Positions 17,024 through 26,099 are shown, numbered from the stretch's first letter. The stretch is DNA of 32,118 nt from an uncultured Pseudacidovorax sp. (GCF_913773995.1 NZ_CAJYES010000252.1:1-32118), one strand, 5' to 3'. Program-made: numbers and translations. The notes: a model not told the origin generated them from the sequence alone.

Positions 17024-20000
17024 AACCGCTGCACCGCAAAGCCACGCTGGCGATGGCCCTGGCTGCGGCCTGGCCGGTGATGCCCGCCCTCGCCTCGGTC
17101 GCGCCCCTCGCTGCCGAGGCGCCGCCCGGACAGGACGCCGGCATCCAGTTGCGCATCGCCGCACGCCTGACGCTGCCCGAGACGGCCACGGCCGCTGGCC
17201 AGCCCGCCCCGTCACCCGCACCCTTGCCCGACACGCCGCAGGACGCGCTGCAGATGGCGGAGCTGCCCGGTTGGCGGCGTCGCCTGTCCGGCGACAGCCT
17301 GGCCATGGTGCGCATGGCCCGCATCGAGCCGCGCGGCATGCCCTCCTCTGCCGACGCCGACCCGCTGATGCAGATCGGCGGTGCGCCGCCGCCGGCACCA
17401 CCGCAGGGCCCCTTCCCGCCCGGTGGCCCCGACGTGGTGCTGGGCGCCGGTGCGCGCCGGCTGCCGACGATCCCCACGCGGCTGGACCTGGCGCAGTTGC
17501 AGGAGCCGCCCTCGCCCGACGCGCCCGCGCAGTTCGTGCGTCCCGGCGAGCGCCGCGCGGCGCCGGCCGCGCGTGCGTCCGGCCCCCGCACCGGCCGCGC
17601 GAGCCGCGGCGGCAACCGCCTTCGCGGCGCCGCCTGGCGCCTGGCCGCGCAGGGCTACCGTGCCTACAACCGGGGCCGCTACGACGTGGCCCTGCAGCGG
17701 GCCGATGCCGCGCTCCGGCTGCGGCCGGACGTCGCGCGCCTGCAGCTGCTGCGCGTCTATTCGCTGCAGAAGCTCGGCCGGCTGGACGAAGCCGCGCGCA
17801 GCGCCGCCCAGGCCATCGCGCAGGGCCACGGCAGCCCGGAGCTGCAGGCCGCGCTGGTCAACCTGCGCCCCGCCGCCCCCACGGCCGCCGACGGCACGCC
17901 CACCACCGAGGCCTACCGCCGAGGCTTTCCCATCGCCACCGAGGCGTACACGCTCTACAACGACGGCAAGTACGCCGAGGCCGCCAAGCTGGCCGAACAG
18001 GCGGTGCGCATCGACCCCAGCCAGGGTCCGTGGACGCTGCTGTGGCTCAACGCGCTGGAGAACCAGCAGCGCTATGACGACGTCGTGCAGTACGGCAACG
18101 TGGCCATGGCCCTGGGCGCACCCAACAAGGACGCGATCATGGCCCGCATGCGCCTCGCCCGGCAGCAGATCGCCAACCTGCATGCCCAGGCCGCCTACGC
18201 CGCCCTCAACAAGGGCCGCAACCGCGAGGCGCTGGCCGAGGCCCGCGACGCGGTGCGCATCGCGCCCGACGTGGCCAGCCACCGCATGCTGCTCATCGGC
18301 GTGCTGCAGGCCATGCGCGACGACGCCGCGGCCGAGAAGGCCGCCACCGAAGCCCTGTCGGCCGACGACGAGAACACCGGCGTGCAGCTGCTGCGCGCCT
18401 ACCTGCGCCAGTCGCTGGGCGACACCGCCGCCGCGCAGAAAGACATCGACGATGTGCTGGCCCTGGACTGGATCACCGACGACCAGCGCCGCAATGCGCG
18501 GCTGATCGGCGCCGATCTGGCGCTGGCAGCCGACCAGCCCGATCGCGCCCGCGCCCTGGTCGCACCGCTGCCCGCGGACGACGCCCAGGCGCAGGCCCGC
18601 CTCAAGCGCGCCAGCCGCTTCGCCGGCTGGGGCCCCGGTGCCGACAACAGCCTGACTGCCCTGGCGCCGATCCAGCTGTGCCGCGACACGCCCTACGGCA
18701 CCGTCTGCGAACTGGCGCCCTGGGACGATCCGGGCACCGACAGCCCCGCCAGTCGCGCCTATGCCGCCTACGGCCGGCAGGAGTACCCCAAAGCCATCGC
18801 CCTGGCCCGCCGCGCCGTGGCCGAGCAGCCCGACAGCGAAGCCAACCAGACCCTGCTGACCACCACGCTGGCCTCGGGCACGGCGCAGGAGCAGCAGGAG
18901 GCGATGGACCGCCTCAACACCGCGCTGGCCGCCAAGCCCCAGGACGCCGGCCTGCTGCGCCAGCGCGCCTACCTCTACACCAACCGCAAGCAGTACGACC
19001 TGGCGCTGCAGGACTTCGTGGCCGCGCGCAGCACCGGCGAGGCCCCCGAGACCAACGTGCTGGACGAGGCCTATGCCACCGCCGCCGTCGGCAACCGCCC
19101 GGCCGCCGCGGCCATGCTGCGCCAGGCCATCGACGATGCCGACGCCGGCAAGATCACGCTCGACAAGCAGCAGCGCTTCGACACCCGCAGCGCGGTGGCC
19201 AACTTCTCGCGCGAATGGGGCGTGAACGCCTCAGTGGGCTACCGCGGCGCGCGCTCGCCCTCCAACGCGCTGGCCGGCCAGCCGATCTCGGTGCCGGGCA
19301 ATGCCACGTTCAGCACCGTGGAAGCGTACTGGCGGCCGCCGGAGTTCCTCAACAGCAGCAACCGCACCTTCGAGGTGTACGGCCGCCTCTCCAACACGCT
19401 GCACAGCGGCAACACGGTCACGGGCGCGCAGGTGGTGGACAACCCCTGCGGCGGCACCACCACCGTGAGCCAGGGCACCTTCAACAGCGCCTCGGGCTGG
19501 CCGTCGACCGTGGGCGCCATCGGCGCACGCTTCACGCCCGATGCCGGCACCAACCTCACCTTCGGCATCGAGCGGCAGTTCCTGCTGGGCACGGCCACAC
19601 GCTCGGGCGCCATCAACGCCGGTCCGGCCTCGGTGCGCTGCGCCCTCAACAGCCAGGCCGCCACCATCGACTACCAGGGCGGCAAGGCCTCGGGCGGCTG
19701 GCAGGCCTACATGCTCTACGGCTTCTACGACGGCACTGCGCTGCGGCTGGACAAGTCCAGCTGGTACACGATGGAAGGCTATGTGCAGGCCGGCTACACG
19801 CTGCTGGACCATGGCGTGGACTACACCGAGCGCGACGCATCGGGCAACACGCTCGCCACCGGCGACGGGCGCCTGCGCCGGGGCCAGGGCTTCGCCGCCG
19901 GCGAGGTGCGCGTGGGCCGCAGCTTCCTGACCTCGTACAGCGACCGTCTGGTGGTGTTCCCGCACGTCACGCTGGCGGCCGACTGGTACTCGACCCAGGC

Positions 20001-20232
20001 GCGCGTCAGCGGAGTGCCGCTGGCCGGCGCCAGCAGCTTCGCGCTCGCGGGCAACGGCAGCAGCTGGTCCGCCGGCGCCGGCATCGGCGTCAACCTGCGC
20101 TACTGGCTCAACGAGGACCGCTACAACGCCCAGCGCTCGCATGCCGATCTGAGCGTGCAATACCGCGCCCGCCTGGGCGGCGATGCCGACCGGGCCAAGG
20201 GCGTGTTCATGACGCTGTCCTATTCCTACTGA
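17020..20232 (+). CDS. nfrA: NfrA-like TPR/beta-barrel outer-membrane export protein
   Basis: The 1070-residue protein is predicted to carry the polymer across the outer membrane. It has a signal peptide (about 1-24, PALA-SV), a Pro/Ala-rich low-complexity stretch (about 60-200), and TPR-type helical repeats from about 204 to 700 (for example AYNRGRYDVALQRADAALRL and LYNDGKYAEAAKLAEQAVRI). From about 730 a beta-rich domain resembles the NfrA C-terminal barrel: VNASVGYRGARSP, FEVYGRLSNTL, YMLYGFYDG, GYVQAGYTLLDHG. It ends in SYSY, an aromatic C-terminus as usual for outer-membrane barrels. E. coli NfrA, the phage N4 receptor component, is of similar size and plan. BcsC has the same logic but a different barrel. 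It overlaps nfrB by four bases. Confidence 0.88.
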   Translation: MKPLHRKATLAMALAAAWPVMPALASVAPLAAEAPPGQDAGIQLRIAARLTLPETATAAGQPAPSPAPLPDTPQDALQMAELPGWRRRLSGDSLAMVRMARIEPRGMPSSADADPLMQIGGAPPPAPPQGPFPPGGPDVVLGAGARRLPTIPTRLDLAQLQEPPSPDAPAQFVRPGERRAAPAARASGPRTGRASRGGNRLRGAAWRLAAQGYRAYNRGRYDVALQRADAALRLRPDVARLQLLRVYSLQKLGRLDEAARSAAQAIAQGHGSPELQAALVNLRPAAPTAADGTPTTEAYRRGFPIATEAYTLYNDGKYAEAAKLAEQAVRIDPSQGPWTLLWLNALENQQRYDDVVQYGNVAMALGAPNKDAIMARMRLARQQIANLHAQAAYAALNKGRNREALAEARDAVRIAPDVASHRMLLIGVLQAMRDDAAAEKAATEALSADDENTGVQLLRAYLRQSLGDTAAAQKDIDDVLALDWITDDQRRNARLIGADLALAADQPDRARALVAPLPADDAQAQARLKRASRFAGWGPGADNSLTALAPIQLCRDTPYGTVCELAPWDDPGTDSPASRAYAAYGRQEYPKAIALARRAVAEQPDSEANQTLLTTTLASGTAQEQQEAMDRLNTALAAKPQDAGLLRQRAYLYTNRKQYDLALQDFVAARSTGEAPETNVLDEAYATAAVGNRPAAAAMLRQAIDDADAGKITLDKQQRFDTRSAVANFSREWGVNASVGYRGARSPSNALAGQPISVPGNATFSTVEAYWRPPEFLNSSNRTFEVYGRLSNTLHSGNTVTGAQVVDNPCGGTTTVSQGTFNSASGWPSTVGAIGARFTPDAGTNLTFGIERQFLLGTATRSGAINAGPASVRCALNSQAATIDYQGGKASGGWQAYMLYGFYDGTALRLDKSSWYTMEGYVQAGYTLLDHGVDYTERDASGNTLATGDGRLRRGQGFAAGEVRVGRSFLTSYSDRLVVFPHVTLAADWYSTQARVSGVPLAGASSFALAGNGSSWSAGAGIGVNLRYWLNEDRYNAQRSHADLSVQYRARLGGDADRAKGVFMTLSYSY

Positions 20233-20288
20233 ACCCACCGACCCTGCCGATGCGCGGCTCCGGCTGCCGCGCGCGCAGACGATCCACC

Positions 20289-20299
20289 CGAGGGGATTG
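20289..20299 (+). promoter_or_regulatory. Ribosome binding site of the first AlgJ/AlgX-like gene
   Basis: A purine run (GAGGGG) ends at 20295, ten bases before ATG 20306, after a 73-base gap following nfrA. It favours ATG 20306 over the in-frame TTG at 20297, which would sit directly on it. Confidence 0.5.
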
Positions 20300-20305
20300 C
20301 ATCCA

Positions 20306-21292
20306 ATGAACGACGACCGCACCGACCGCGGCATGCGCCGCCGCCACCTGCTGGGCCTGCCGATGGGTCTGGCCCTGGCCGGGCTGGCCCGCGCCCAGGC
20401 CGACACCCTGGCCTTCGTGGGACAGGACAACTTCATCTTCGCGGCCTGGGACAGCCTGGCCGCGCCCGACTGGAAAGCCATCGACGCCACCGTCGCGCGC
20501 GTGGCGCAGGTGAGCCAGCTGCTGGCGGCCAAGGGCGTGGCGCTGGTGGTGCCGGTGCTGCCCGACAAGATGCGCATCTATGCGGAGAAGCTGCCCGCGG
20601 ACAAGCCCATGGCGCCCGAGATGCGCCAGCGTTATGCCGGCATCCTCTCGCGCCTGCAGACGGCCGGCGTGGCCACCTTCGACGACGACAAGCTGCTGAT
20701 GGCCCTCAAGGCCGCCGGCCAGCCGGTCTACTACCGCACCGACCAGCACTGGGCGCAGCCCGCGGCCGACGCCACGGCCCAGGCCACGGCCGACCTGATC
20801 CGCCAGAAAGTGCCCAACTTGTCTGGGCAACCGGGCACCGGCATGACGCTGGGGCCGCTGATCAACGAGCGCCGCTACGGCGATCTGGCGGACCGCTTCC
20901 TCTCGCCCGAGCAGCGCCGGGCCGTGGGCCGCGAGATCTATTCCGTGCGACGCGCGGGCGATGGCGAAAGTCTGCTGGCCGATGCCCCTGCGCCCGTGCA
21001 CGTCACCGGCAACAGCATGGTGCAGCCCTACTTCGGCTTTCCGCAGAAGCTTTCGAACGTGCTCGACCGGCCGGTGTCGGTCAACTGGAAGCCGGGCGAC
21101 GTCGGTTTCTGGCGCGTGCTGATCGAGTACGTGGAGTCCAACGGCTTCAAGCAACAGAAGCCGCAGGCGCTGGTGTGGCAGCTGTTCGAACCCAACTTCC
21201 ACCTGGGTCCGGACGCCCGCGGGCTGTGGGACAGCGCGTCGGTGATGTCGGCCGAGGAGTGGCAGCGCCGCATCCAGGCCGCGTTGGCGTGA
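20306..21292 (+). CDS. AlgJ/AlgX-like SGNH O-acyltransferase (periplasmic)
   Basis: The 328-residue protein has a twin-arginine-like signal (MRRRHLLGLPMGLALAGLA, cleavage near ARAQA at 28-32). This suggests export in a folded state. SGNH motifs of the AlgJ/AlgX family are complete: a PDKMRIY block (86-92), the Asp-x-His pair in RTDQHW (Asp146, His148) and the nucleophile in TGNSM (Ser237). In alginate such proteins receive acetyl from the MBOAT AlgI and place it on the polymer. The start is ATG 20306, supported by a ribosome binding site. The stop overlaps the next gene (GTGA). AlgJ and AlgX orthology cannot be told apart by eye. Confidence 0.85.
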   Translation: MNDDRTDRGMRRRHLLGLPMGLALAGLARAQADTLAFVGQDNFIFAAWDSLAAPDWKAIDATVARVAQVSQLLAAKGVALVVPVLPDKMRIYAEKLPADKPMAPEMRQRYAGILSRLQTAGVATFDDDKLLMALKAAGQPVYYRTDQHWAQPAADATAQATADLIRQKVPNLSGQPGTGMTLGPLINERRYGDLADRFLSPEQRRAVGREIYSVRRAGDGESLLADAPAPVHVTGNSMVQPYFGFPQKLSNVLDRPVSVNWKPGDVGFWRVLIEYVESNGFKQQKPQALVWQLFEPNFHLGPDARGLWDSASVMSAEEWQRRIQAALA

Positions 21293-22395
21293 GCCAGGCC
21301 GCGCCCCCGGCGCAGAACACGGCCGTGCCGCCCGCCCGGCGGCATGCACCCTTCGCCTTCGTCATCGGCCTGCTACTGGTCGCCGGCCTCGCCTGGGGCC
21401 TGTGGCGGCTGGCGGCGGCGGATCGCAGCGCCTGGCAGCAGGCCGGCGCCGAAGCCGCCATGAACCGCACCCTGGGTGCCCTGCCCGGCCAGGGCGACTG
21501 GACACGCTGGGGCGCGGGGCTGCGCTGGCGTCTGATGGGCGACCTGGGCCCGCAGGTGGCCCAGGGCTGCCCCGGTTGGCTCTTCTACCGCGACGGGCTG
21601 CGCCCCCAGGCGGGCGAGGCGGCTGCCGCTGCGGCCTACGAGCGGCGCGTGGCCCTGATGCGGCATTGGGCGCAGGTGCTGCGCGCGCGCGGTGTGCAGC
21701 TCGTGGTGGCCACGGTGCCTGACAAGTCGCGCATCGAGGCCACGCACCTGTGCGGCCTGCCGGTGTCCGCCGCCATGCAGGCCCGGCTGGACGACTGGCA
21801 ACGGCGCCTGGCCGAGGCCGGCGTGCCGCAGGTCGACCTGCGCCCGGCGCTGGCGGCCCTGCCGCAGGCCTACTACCGCACCGACGTCCACATGGCCCCG
21901 GCCGGCGCCGAGGCGGCGGCCGACGCCATCGGGCGCACCGCGTTGCCGATGCTGGGCGGCCCCGGCACCCAGCGCTTCGACGACCAGCGCGGCACGGCAC
22001 CCGAGCCGCGCATGGGCGACCTGATCGTGCTGGCCGGCCTCGACACCCTGCCCGAAGGATGGCGCCCGGCGCTGGAGCGGTTCACGCCCGAGCGCATCGT
22101 GCCGGTGGCCAGCGGCGGCCTGCTGGACGCGGGGCCGTCGGCCGAGGTGCTGCTGGTGGGCGACTCCAACGGACTGCGCAGTGAATTCCCGGGACGCCTG
22201 GGCCGCCAGCTCGGACGCGAGGTCTGGACCCTCAGCCACGACGGCGGCTACTTCTCCGGCGCCATGCTGGCGGCCCTGGCCCAAAAGGAGCGCTGGCCCA
22301 CCAGCCTCAAGCTCGTGGTGTGGACCTTCTCCGAGCTCTCGCTGTCGCTCCCCCTGAGTGCCGACGAGGCGCGTGCCGCCGCCGCCCTGCCCTGA
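21289..22395 (+). CDS. AlgJ/AlgX-like SGNH protein, membrane-anchored
   Basis: The 368-residue protein starts at GTG 21289 overlapping the previous stop. A cytoplasmic Pro-rich stretch of about 20 residues is followed by a membrane helix (FAFVIGLLLVAGLAWGLW, about 22-40) and a periplasmic SGNH domain. Family motifs are GWLFYRDGL (96-104), VPDKSRIE (143-150), Asp199-x-His201 in RTDVHM and Ser293 in VGDSNG. All three catalytic residues are present, so it is probably active. Like AlgJ it is tied to the inner membrane, while its neighbour looks soluble as AlgX is. A two-step transfer (MBOAT to anchored SGNH to soluble SGNH to polymer) is a reasonable inference. Confidence 0.85.
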   Translation: MSQAAPPAQNTAVPPARRHAPFAFVIGLLLVAGLAWGLWRLAAADRSAWQQAGAEAAMNRTLGALPGQGDWTRWGAGLRWRLMGDLGPQVAQGCPGWLFYRDGLRPQAGEAAAAAAYERRVALMRHWAQVLRARGVQLVVATVPDKSRIEATHLCGLPVSAAMQARLDDWQRRLAEAGVPQVDLRPALAALPQAYYRTDVHMAPAGAEAAADAIGRTALPMLGGPGTQRFDDQRGTAPEPRMGDLIVLAGLDTLPEGWRPALERFTPERIVPVASGGLLDAGPSAEVLLVGDSNGLRSEFPGRLGRQLGREVWTLSHDGGYFSGAMLAALAQKERWPTSLKLVVWTFSELSLSLPLSADEARAAAALP

Positions 22396-22400
22396 CGCGC

Positions 22401-23984
22401 ATGCTGTTCAACTCGTACCTCTTCCTGTTCCTCTTCCTGCCGGTGGCGCTGGGTGGCTACTACGCCCTGGCTGCGGCCGGCAGGCGCTGGGCGGCGCTGT
22501 GGCTGTGCCTGACCTCCTTCGTCTTCTACGGCTGGTGGAACCCGCGCTTCGTCGCGCTGCTGGCCGGCTCGATCCTGGTCAACCATGTGTTCAGCCGGCT
22601 CATCATCGGCAGTGCTGCCGACAAGCGCCGGCAGTGGTGGATCACGGCCGTGGGCGTGGGCTGCAACCTGGCGCTGCTCTTCTACTACAAGTACTTCACC
22701 ACGCTGCTGGGGGCGCTGGCGGACCTGGGGCTGCGTGCGGGGCCGGTGCAGGACATCCTGCTGCCCCTGGGCATCTCCTTCTTCACCTTCACGCAGATCG
22801 GCTACCTGCTGGACTGCCAGGCTGGCGCGGTGAAGAAGGCGAGCCTGCTCAACCACACGCTGTTCGTCACCTTCTTCCCGCACCTGATCGCGGGCCCGGT
22901 GCTGCATCACAAGGAAATGATGCCGCAGTTCGACCAGGACCAGACCTACCGCTTCCGTGCCGAGAACCTGTCGGTGGGCGGCACGCTCTTCGTCATCGGA
23001 CTGGCCAAGAAGGTGCTGCTGGCCGACAGCATCGCGCCCTATGCCGACGCCGGCTTCGCGGCGCCCGGCGACCCGCAGTTCTGGGGCGCCTGGGGCGCCG
23101 CGCTGGCCTACACGCTGCAGCTGTACTTCGACTTCTCGGGCTATTCGGACATGGCGCTGGGCCTGGCCAAGATGTTCGGCGTGCGCTTTCCGCTGAACTT
23201 CAACTCGCCCTTCAAGGCGGCGAGCATCATCGACTACTGGGCGCGCTGGCACATGACGCTGACGCGCTACCTCACCACCTACCTGTACTACCCGATGGCC
23301 ATGAAGGTATCGCGCTGGCGCAGCCGCCGCGGCCTGCCGGTGGGCGCCGCCGGCAGCCGCACGCCGGCCGGCTTCGCGCTGATGATCGGCTGGCCCACGC
23401 TCTACACCATGGGCCTGGCGGGCGTGTGGCATGGCGCGGGCCTGCAGTTCTTCATCTACGGGCTGCTGCATGGCAGCTACCTGTGCCTCAACCACGCCTG
23501 GCGCATCGCCCTGGCGCCGCGGGTCGCTCCGCAGGGCACGCGCGGCAGGCGGGTGTGGCTCTTGGCCTGCGTGGCGCTCACCTTCGCGGCCGTGACCGTC
23601 GCCCATGTGTTCTTCCGCGCCAACGATGTGCCCGACGCTCTGGCGCTGCTGCAGGGCATGGCGGGGGGACGCGGCGTCGAATCGCTGGGCGGTGCCCAGG
23701 CCGCCGCTCTGCTGGCGCAGGGCTGGACCGGCTGGCAGACGCTGGTCGGCCGCCACATGCAGGCGCTGCTGATCGTGGCGCTGCTGGCCGTCGCCTGGGG
23801 CGCACCCAACGCCTACCAGATCCTCGGTCGCTTCTCGCCCGCCCTGGGCCGCGTGCAGGAAGGCCGGCCTGCGTGGCTGCGCTGGCAGCCCAGCGTCGCC
23901 TGGCTGGTCGTCGTGCTGCTCCTGTTGCTGGTCAGTGTCATGAACCTGCATCGCGAAGCGCGGTTCCTCTACTTTCAATTCTGA
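22401..23984 (+). CDS. algI: AlgI-like MBOAT O-acyltransferase
   Basis: The 527-residue polytopic protein belongs to the MBOAT family that passes an acyl group across the inner membrane to periplasmic polymers (AlgI for alginate, DltB for teichoic acid). It starts MLFNSYLFLFLFLPV, the typical AlgI opening. Signature parts are FFTFTQIGYLLD (127-138), YFDFSGYSDMA (242-252), the RWHMTL histidine (His284) and the invariant histidine in GVWHGAGLQF (His344). The ATG follows the previous stop by five bases, and its stop overlaps the algF start (TGATG). The usual donor for AlgI is acetyl of unknown immediate source. The nearby Dlt-like module raises another possible donor. Confidence 0.93.
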   Translation: MLFNSYLFLFLFLPVALGGYYALAAAGRRWAALWLCLTSFVFYGWWNPRFVALLAGSILVNHVFSRLIIGSAADKRRQWWITAVGVGCNLALLFYYKYFTTLLGALADLGLRAGPVQDILLPLGISFFTFTQIGYLLDCQAGAVKKASLLNHTLFVTFFPHLIAGPVLHHKEMMPQFDQDQTYRFRAENLSVGGTLFVIGLAKKVLLADSIAPYADAGFAAPGDPQFWGAWGAALAYTLQLYFDFSGYSDMALGLAKMFGVRFPLNFNSPFKAASIIDYWARWHMTLTRYLTTYLYYPMAMKVSRWRSRRGLPVGAAGSRTPAGFALMIGWPTLYTMGLAGVWHGAGLQFFIYGLLHGSYLCLNHAWRIALAPRVAPQGTRGRRVWLLACVALTFAAVTVAHVFFRANDVPDALALLQGMAGGRGVESLGGAQAAALLAQGWTGWQTLVGRHMQALLIVALLAVAWGAPNAYQILGRFSPALGRVQEGRPAWLRWQPSVAWLVVVLLLLLVSVMNLHREARFLYFQF

Positions 23985-24670
23985 TGAAGCCTCTCGCCTT
24001 CCTCCTTCGCGCGCTGGTGCTGCCTGCCGCCTACGCCTTCGTGACACTGCCCGCCCTGGCCCAGGACGGCGCGCTGTCGCAGCTGTATGCCGCGCGGCCA
24101 CCGGCCGGCTCGTCCTTCGTGCGCGTGGTCAACCCTACGAGCGAGACGCTGCTGGTGCAGGTGGCCGGCGGCCCGGCCCAGCGCATCGGGCCGCAGACAC
24201 CTGCCACCAGCTACGCCATCGTGGCCGGCGGCAAGCCCTTCGTCGTGCAGGTGGGTGGCAAGAAGGCGGCAACGCTCGAAGTGAAGCCCGACAGCTTCGG
24301 CACCTGGGTGCTGCGGCGCGAGGGCAGTGGCCATGCCTTCACCGCCATCGACGACACGGGCGACGTGCCCGATGCGCTGAAAGCCGATCTGCGCTTCTAC
24401 AACCTGGTGCCCGGCTGCGCCAAGGCCCAGTTGCAGATCGCACCCGCCGGCACGCCCGTCGTGCGCGACGTCGGGCCGATGACGGCCGGTGCGCGCTCGG
24501 TGAATCCGGTGCAGGCCCAACTGGCGGCGGCCTGCGGCAGTGCCACGAGCGCGGCGCAGGCCCTGCCCGCGCTGCAGGCCGGCGACCACCTGAGCCTGTT
24601 CATGACCGGCACGGCCGACAAGCCGGTGCTGACGATGCAGCCGGCCCGCACCGACACCTTCAAGCGTTGA
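23984..24670 (+). CDS. algF: AlgF-like periplasmic O-acetylation protein
   Basis: The 228-residue protein has a signal peptide (about 1-26, PALAQ). The early sequence LYAARPPAGSSFVRVVNPTSETLLVQVAGG and later FYNLVPGCAKAQLQIAPAG match AlgF, a small periplasmic protein needed for alginate O-acetylation, built of two beta-sandwich domains. Two Cys residues (about 145 and 185) may form a disulfide. It is the last gene of the operon. It converges with the DltA-like gene, and their 3' ends overlap by 11 bases, leaving no room for an independent terminator between them. Confidence 0.88.
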   Translation: MKPLAFLLRALVLPAAYAFVTLPALAQDGALSQLYAARPPAGSSFVRVVNPTSETLLVQVAGGPAQRIGPQTPATSYAIVAGGKPFVVQVGGKKAATLEVKPDSFGTWVLRREGSGHAFTAIDDTGDVPDALKADLRFYNLVPGCAKAQLQIAPAGTPVVRDVGPMTAGARSVNPVQAQLAAACGSATSAAQALPALQAGDHLSLFMTGTADKPVLTMQPARTDTFKR

Positions 24671-26099
24671 GCGTCTCGTACAGCCGCGCCAGCTTGGCGC
24701 GGTCGGTCTTGTAGTTGACCGACACCGGCAACTGCGCGCAGGGCAGCAGCTCCGACGGGATCATGTAGTGCGGCAGGCGCGCGGCCAGCAGCGCCTTCCA
24801 GTCGGCGAGTTCGGCCGGCAGCGCGGGGGCGTCGCTCCCGGTCTCGACGAAGGCCACCAGCCGGGCCACCGCACCGTTGGGCCGCCTCAGGGCCACGGCC
24901 GAGGCGCCGCGGCTGCCCGGCAACGTGGCCAGGGCCGCATCCACCTCCATAAGCTCCAGCCGGTAGCCGTTGAGCTTGATCTGGTCGTCGATGCGGCCAT
25001 GGCAGAAGAGCAGGCCGTCGTCGCTCTCGGTGCCCAGGTCGCCGGTGCGAAAGCCGCGCTGGCCATCGCGGACGAACATGCGCGTGGCATTGAGGTCGGG
25101 CCGGTTGAGGTAGCCGCGCATCACGTGCGGGCCGGCGATGCACAGCTCGCCTTCGTCGCAGTACACGGCACTGTCCCGCTTGGCGCGGCCGATGGGCAGC
25201 GGCGTGTCGGTGGCCAGCATGGCGTCTTCCACCACCAGCAGCGTGGTCGCGACCGTGGCCTCGGTCGGGCCGTAGGTGTTGAGCAGCGGCACATCGGGAA
25301 AGCGCTTGCGCAGTTGCCGACACAGCGGCACGGGCAGCGGCTCGCCGCAGAAGACGAAGGTGCGTAGCTGCGGCAGCGCGGCCTGCGTGAAGCCCGGGTT
25401 GACCAGCTGCTGCTGCGCGAAGGACGGCGTGGACACCCAGGTCGTCACGCCATGCTCGGCCATCAGCGCCGCCACCTTCAGCGGCGAGGCGGCGTCCTGC
25501 CGGTCCAGCATGAGGATGGTGCCGCCCAGCGCCAGCGTGCCGAACACGTCGTAGAGCGACACGTCGAAGCTGAACACCGTCTGGTCGAGGAAGACCGGGC
25601 GTTCGCCCAGGCCGAAGTCCAGCCGCATCCAGTCGATCAGGCCCTGCACGCTCTCGCGGCCGATCTGCACGCCCTTGGGCTGGCCGGTGGTGCCCGAGGT
25701 GAACATCACGTAGCACAGGTCCTTCTCGGCCAGCGGCGTGCCGGTGCCGTCGCGCAGCACCTCGAAGCGGCCCTGGGCTGCGTCGTAGAGCAGGTGGGCA
25801 TCGAGGATGTCGCAGATGCTGGCCAGCCGCTCGGCCGGATAGACGGCATCCACCGGCACGAAGGGCGCGCGCAGCATCAGCGCACCGGTCAGCGCCACCA
25901 TGAAGGCGGCCTCCTTGTGGCCGCGGATGACGATGGGCATGTCCGCGCCCAGGCCCAGGCGGCGGGCCTCGTTGCACCAGGCCTCGGCCTCGCGTTGCAG
26001 TTGCGCCCAGTCCAGGTGGCGGTCGCGGGCCACGATGGCGGGCCGCTCGCCCCCGGCCTCGGTCTGGACGAAGCGGCCGCTGTCGTAGTCGAAATGCAT
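24660..26099 (-). CDS. DltA-like D-alanine (amino acid)-carrier protein ligase
   Basis: This 479-residue adenylating enzyme should activate an amino or other acid with ATP and load it on the adjacent carrier protein. The core motifs are present: P-loop FTSGTTGQPKGV (133-144), FSFDVSLYD (176-184), STPSF (223-227), NTYGPTEATV (274-283), GRIDDQIKLNGYR (368-380) and the catalytic Lys464 in NYKTDR. The set STPSF, FCGE (250-253), NTYGPTEATV and the length are closest, from memory, to DltA. The Cys of FCGE corresponds to a residue linked to D-alanine preference in a Bacillus DltA. D-alanine is therefore plausible but unproven. It begins 16 bases after the carrier gene. Confidence 0.85.
   Translation of the reverse strand: MHFDYDSGRFVQTEAGGERPAIVARDRHLDWAQLQREAEAWCNEARRLGLGADMPIVIRGHKEAAFMVALTGALMLRAPFVPVDAVYPAERLASICDILDAHLLYDAAQGRFEVLRDGTGTPLAEKDLCYVMFTSGTTGQPKGVQIGRESVQGLIDWMRLDFGLGERPVFLDQTVFSFDVSLYDVFGTLALGGTILMLDRQDAASPLKVAALMAEHGVTTWVSTPSFAQQQLVNPGFTQAALPQLRTFVFCGEPLPVPLCRQLRKRFPDVPLLNTYGPTEATVATTLLVVEDAMLATDTPLPIGRAKRDSAVYCDEGELCIAGPHVMRGYLNRPDLNATRMFVRDGQRGFRTGDLGTESDDGLLFCHGRIDDQIKLNGYRLELMEVDAALATLPGSRGASAVALRRPNGAVARLVAFVETGSDAPALPAELADWKALLAARLPHYMIPSELLPCAQLPVSVNYKTDRAKLARLYETLNA

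Noticed and set aside
21873-22284. Open frames antisense to the second SGNH gene and into algI
   Set aside because: They show reverse-frame composition and the plus strand has continuous family motifs with overlapping starts and stops.
20306-24670. Alginate biosynthesis cluster
   Set aside because: Only the acylation genes match; Alg8, Alg44, AlgD, AlgG, AlgL, AlgK and AlgE are absent.
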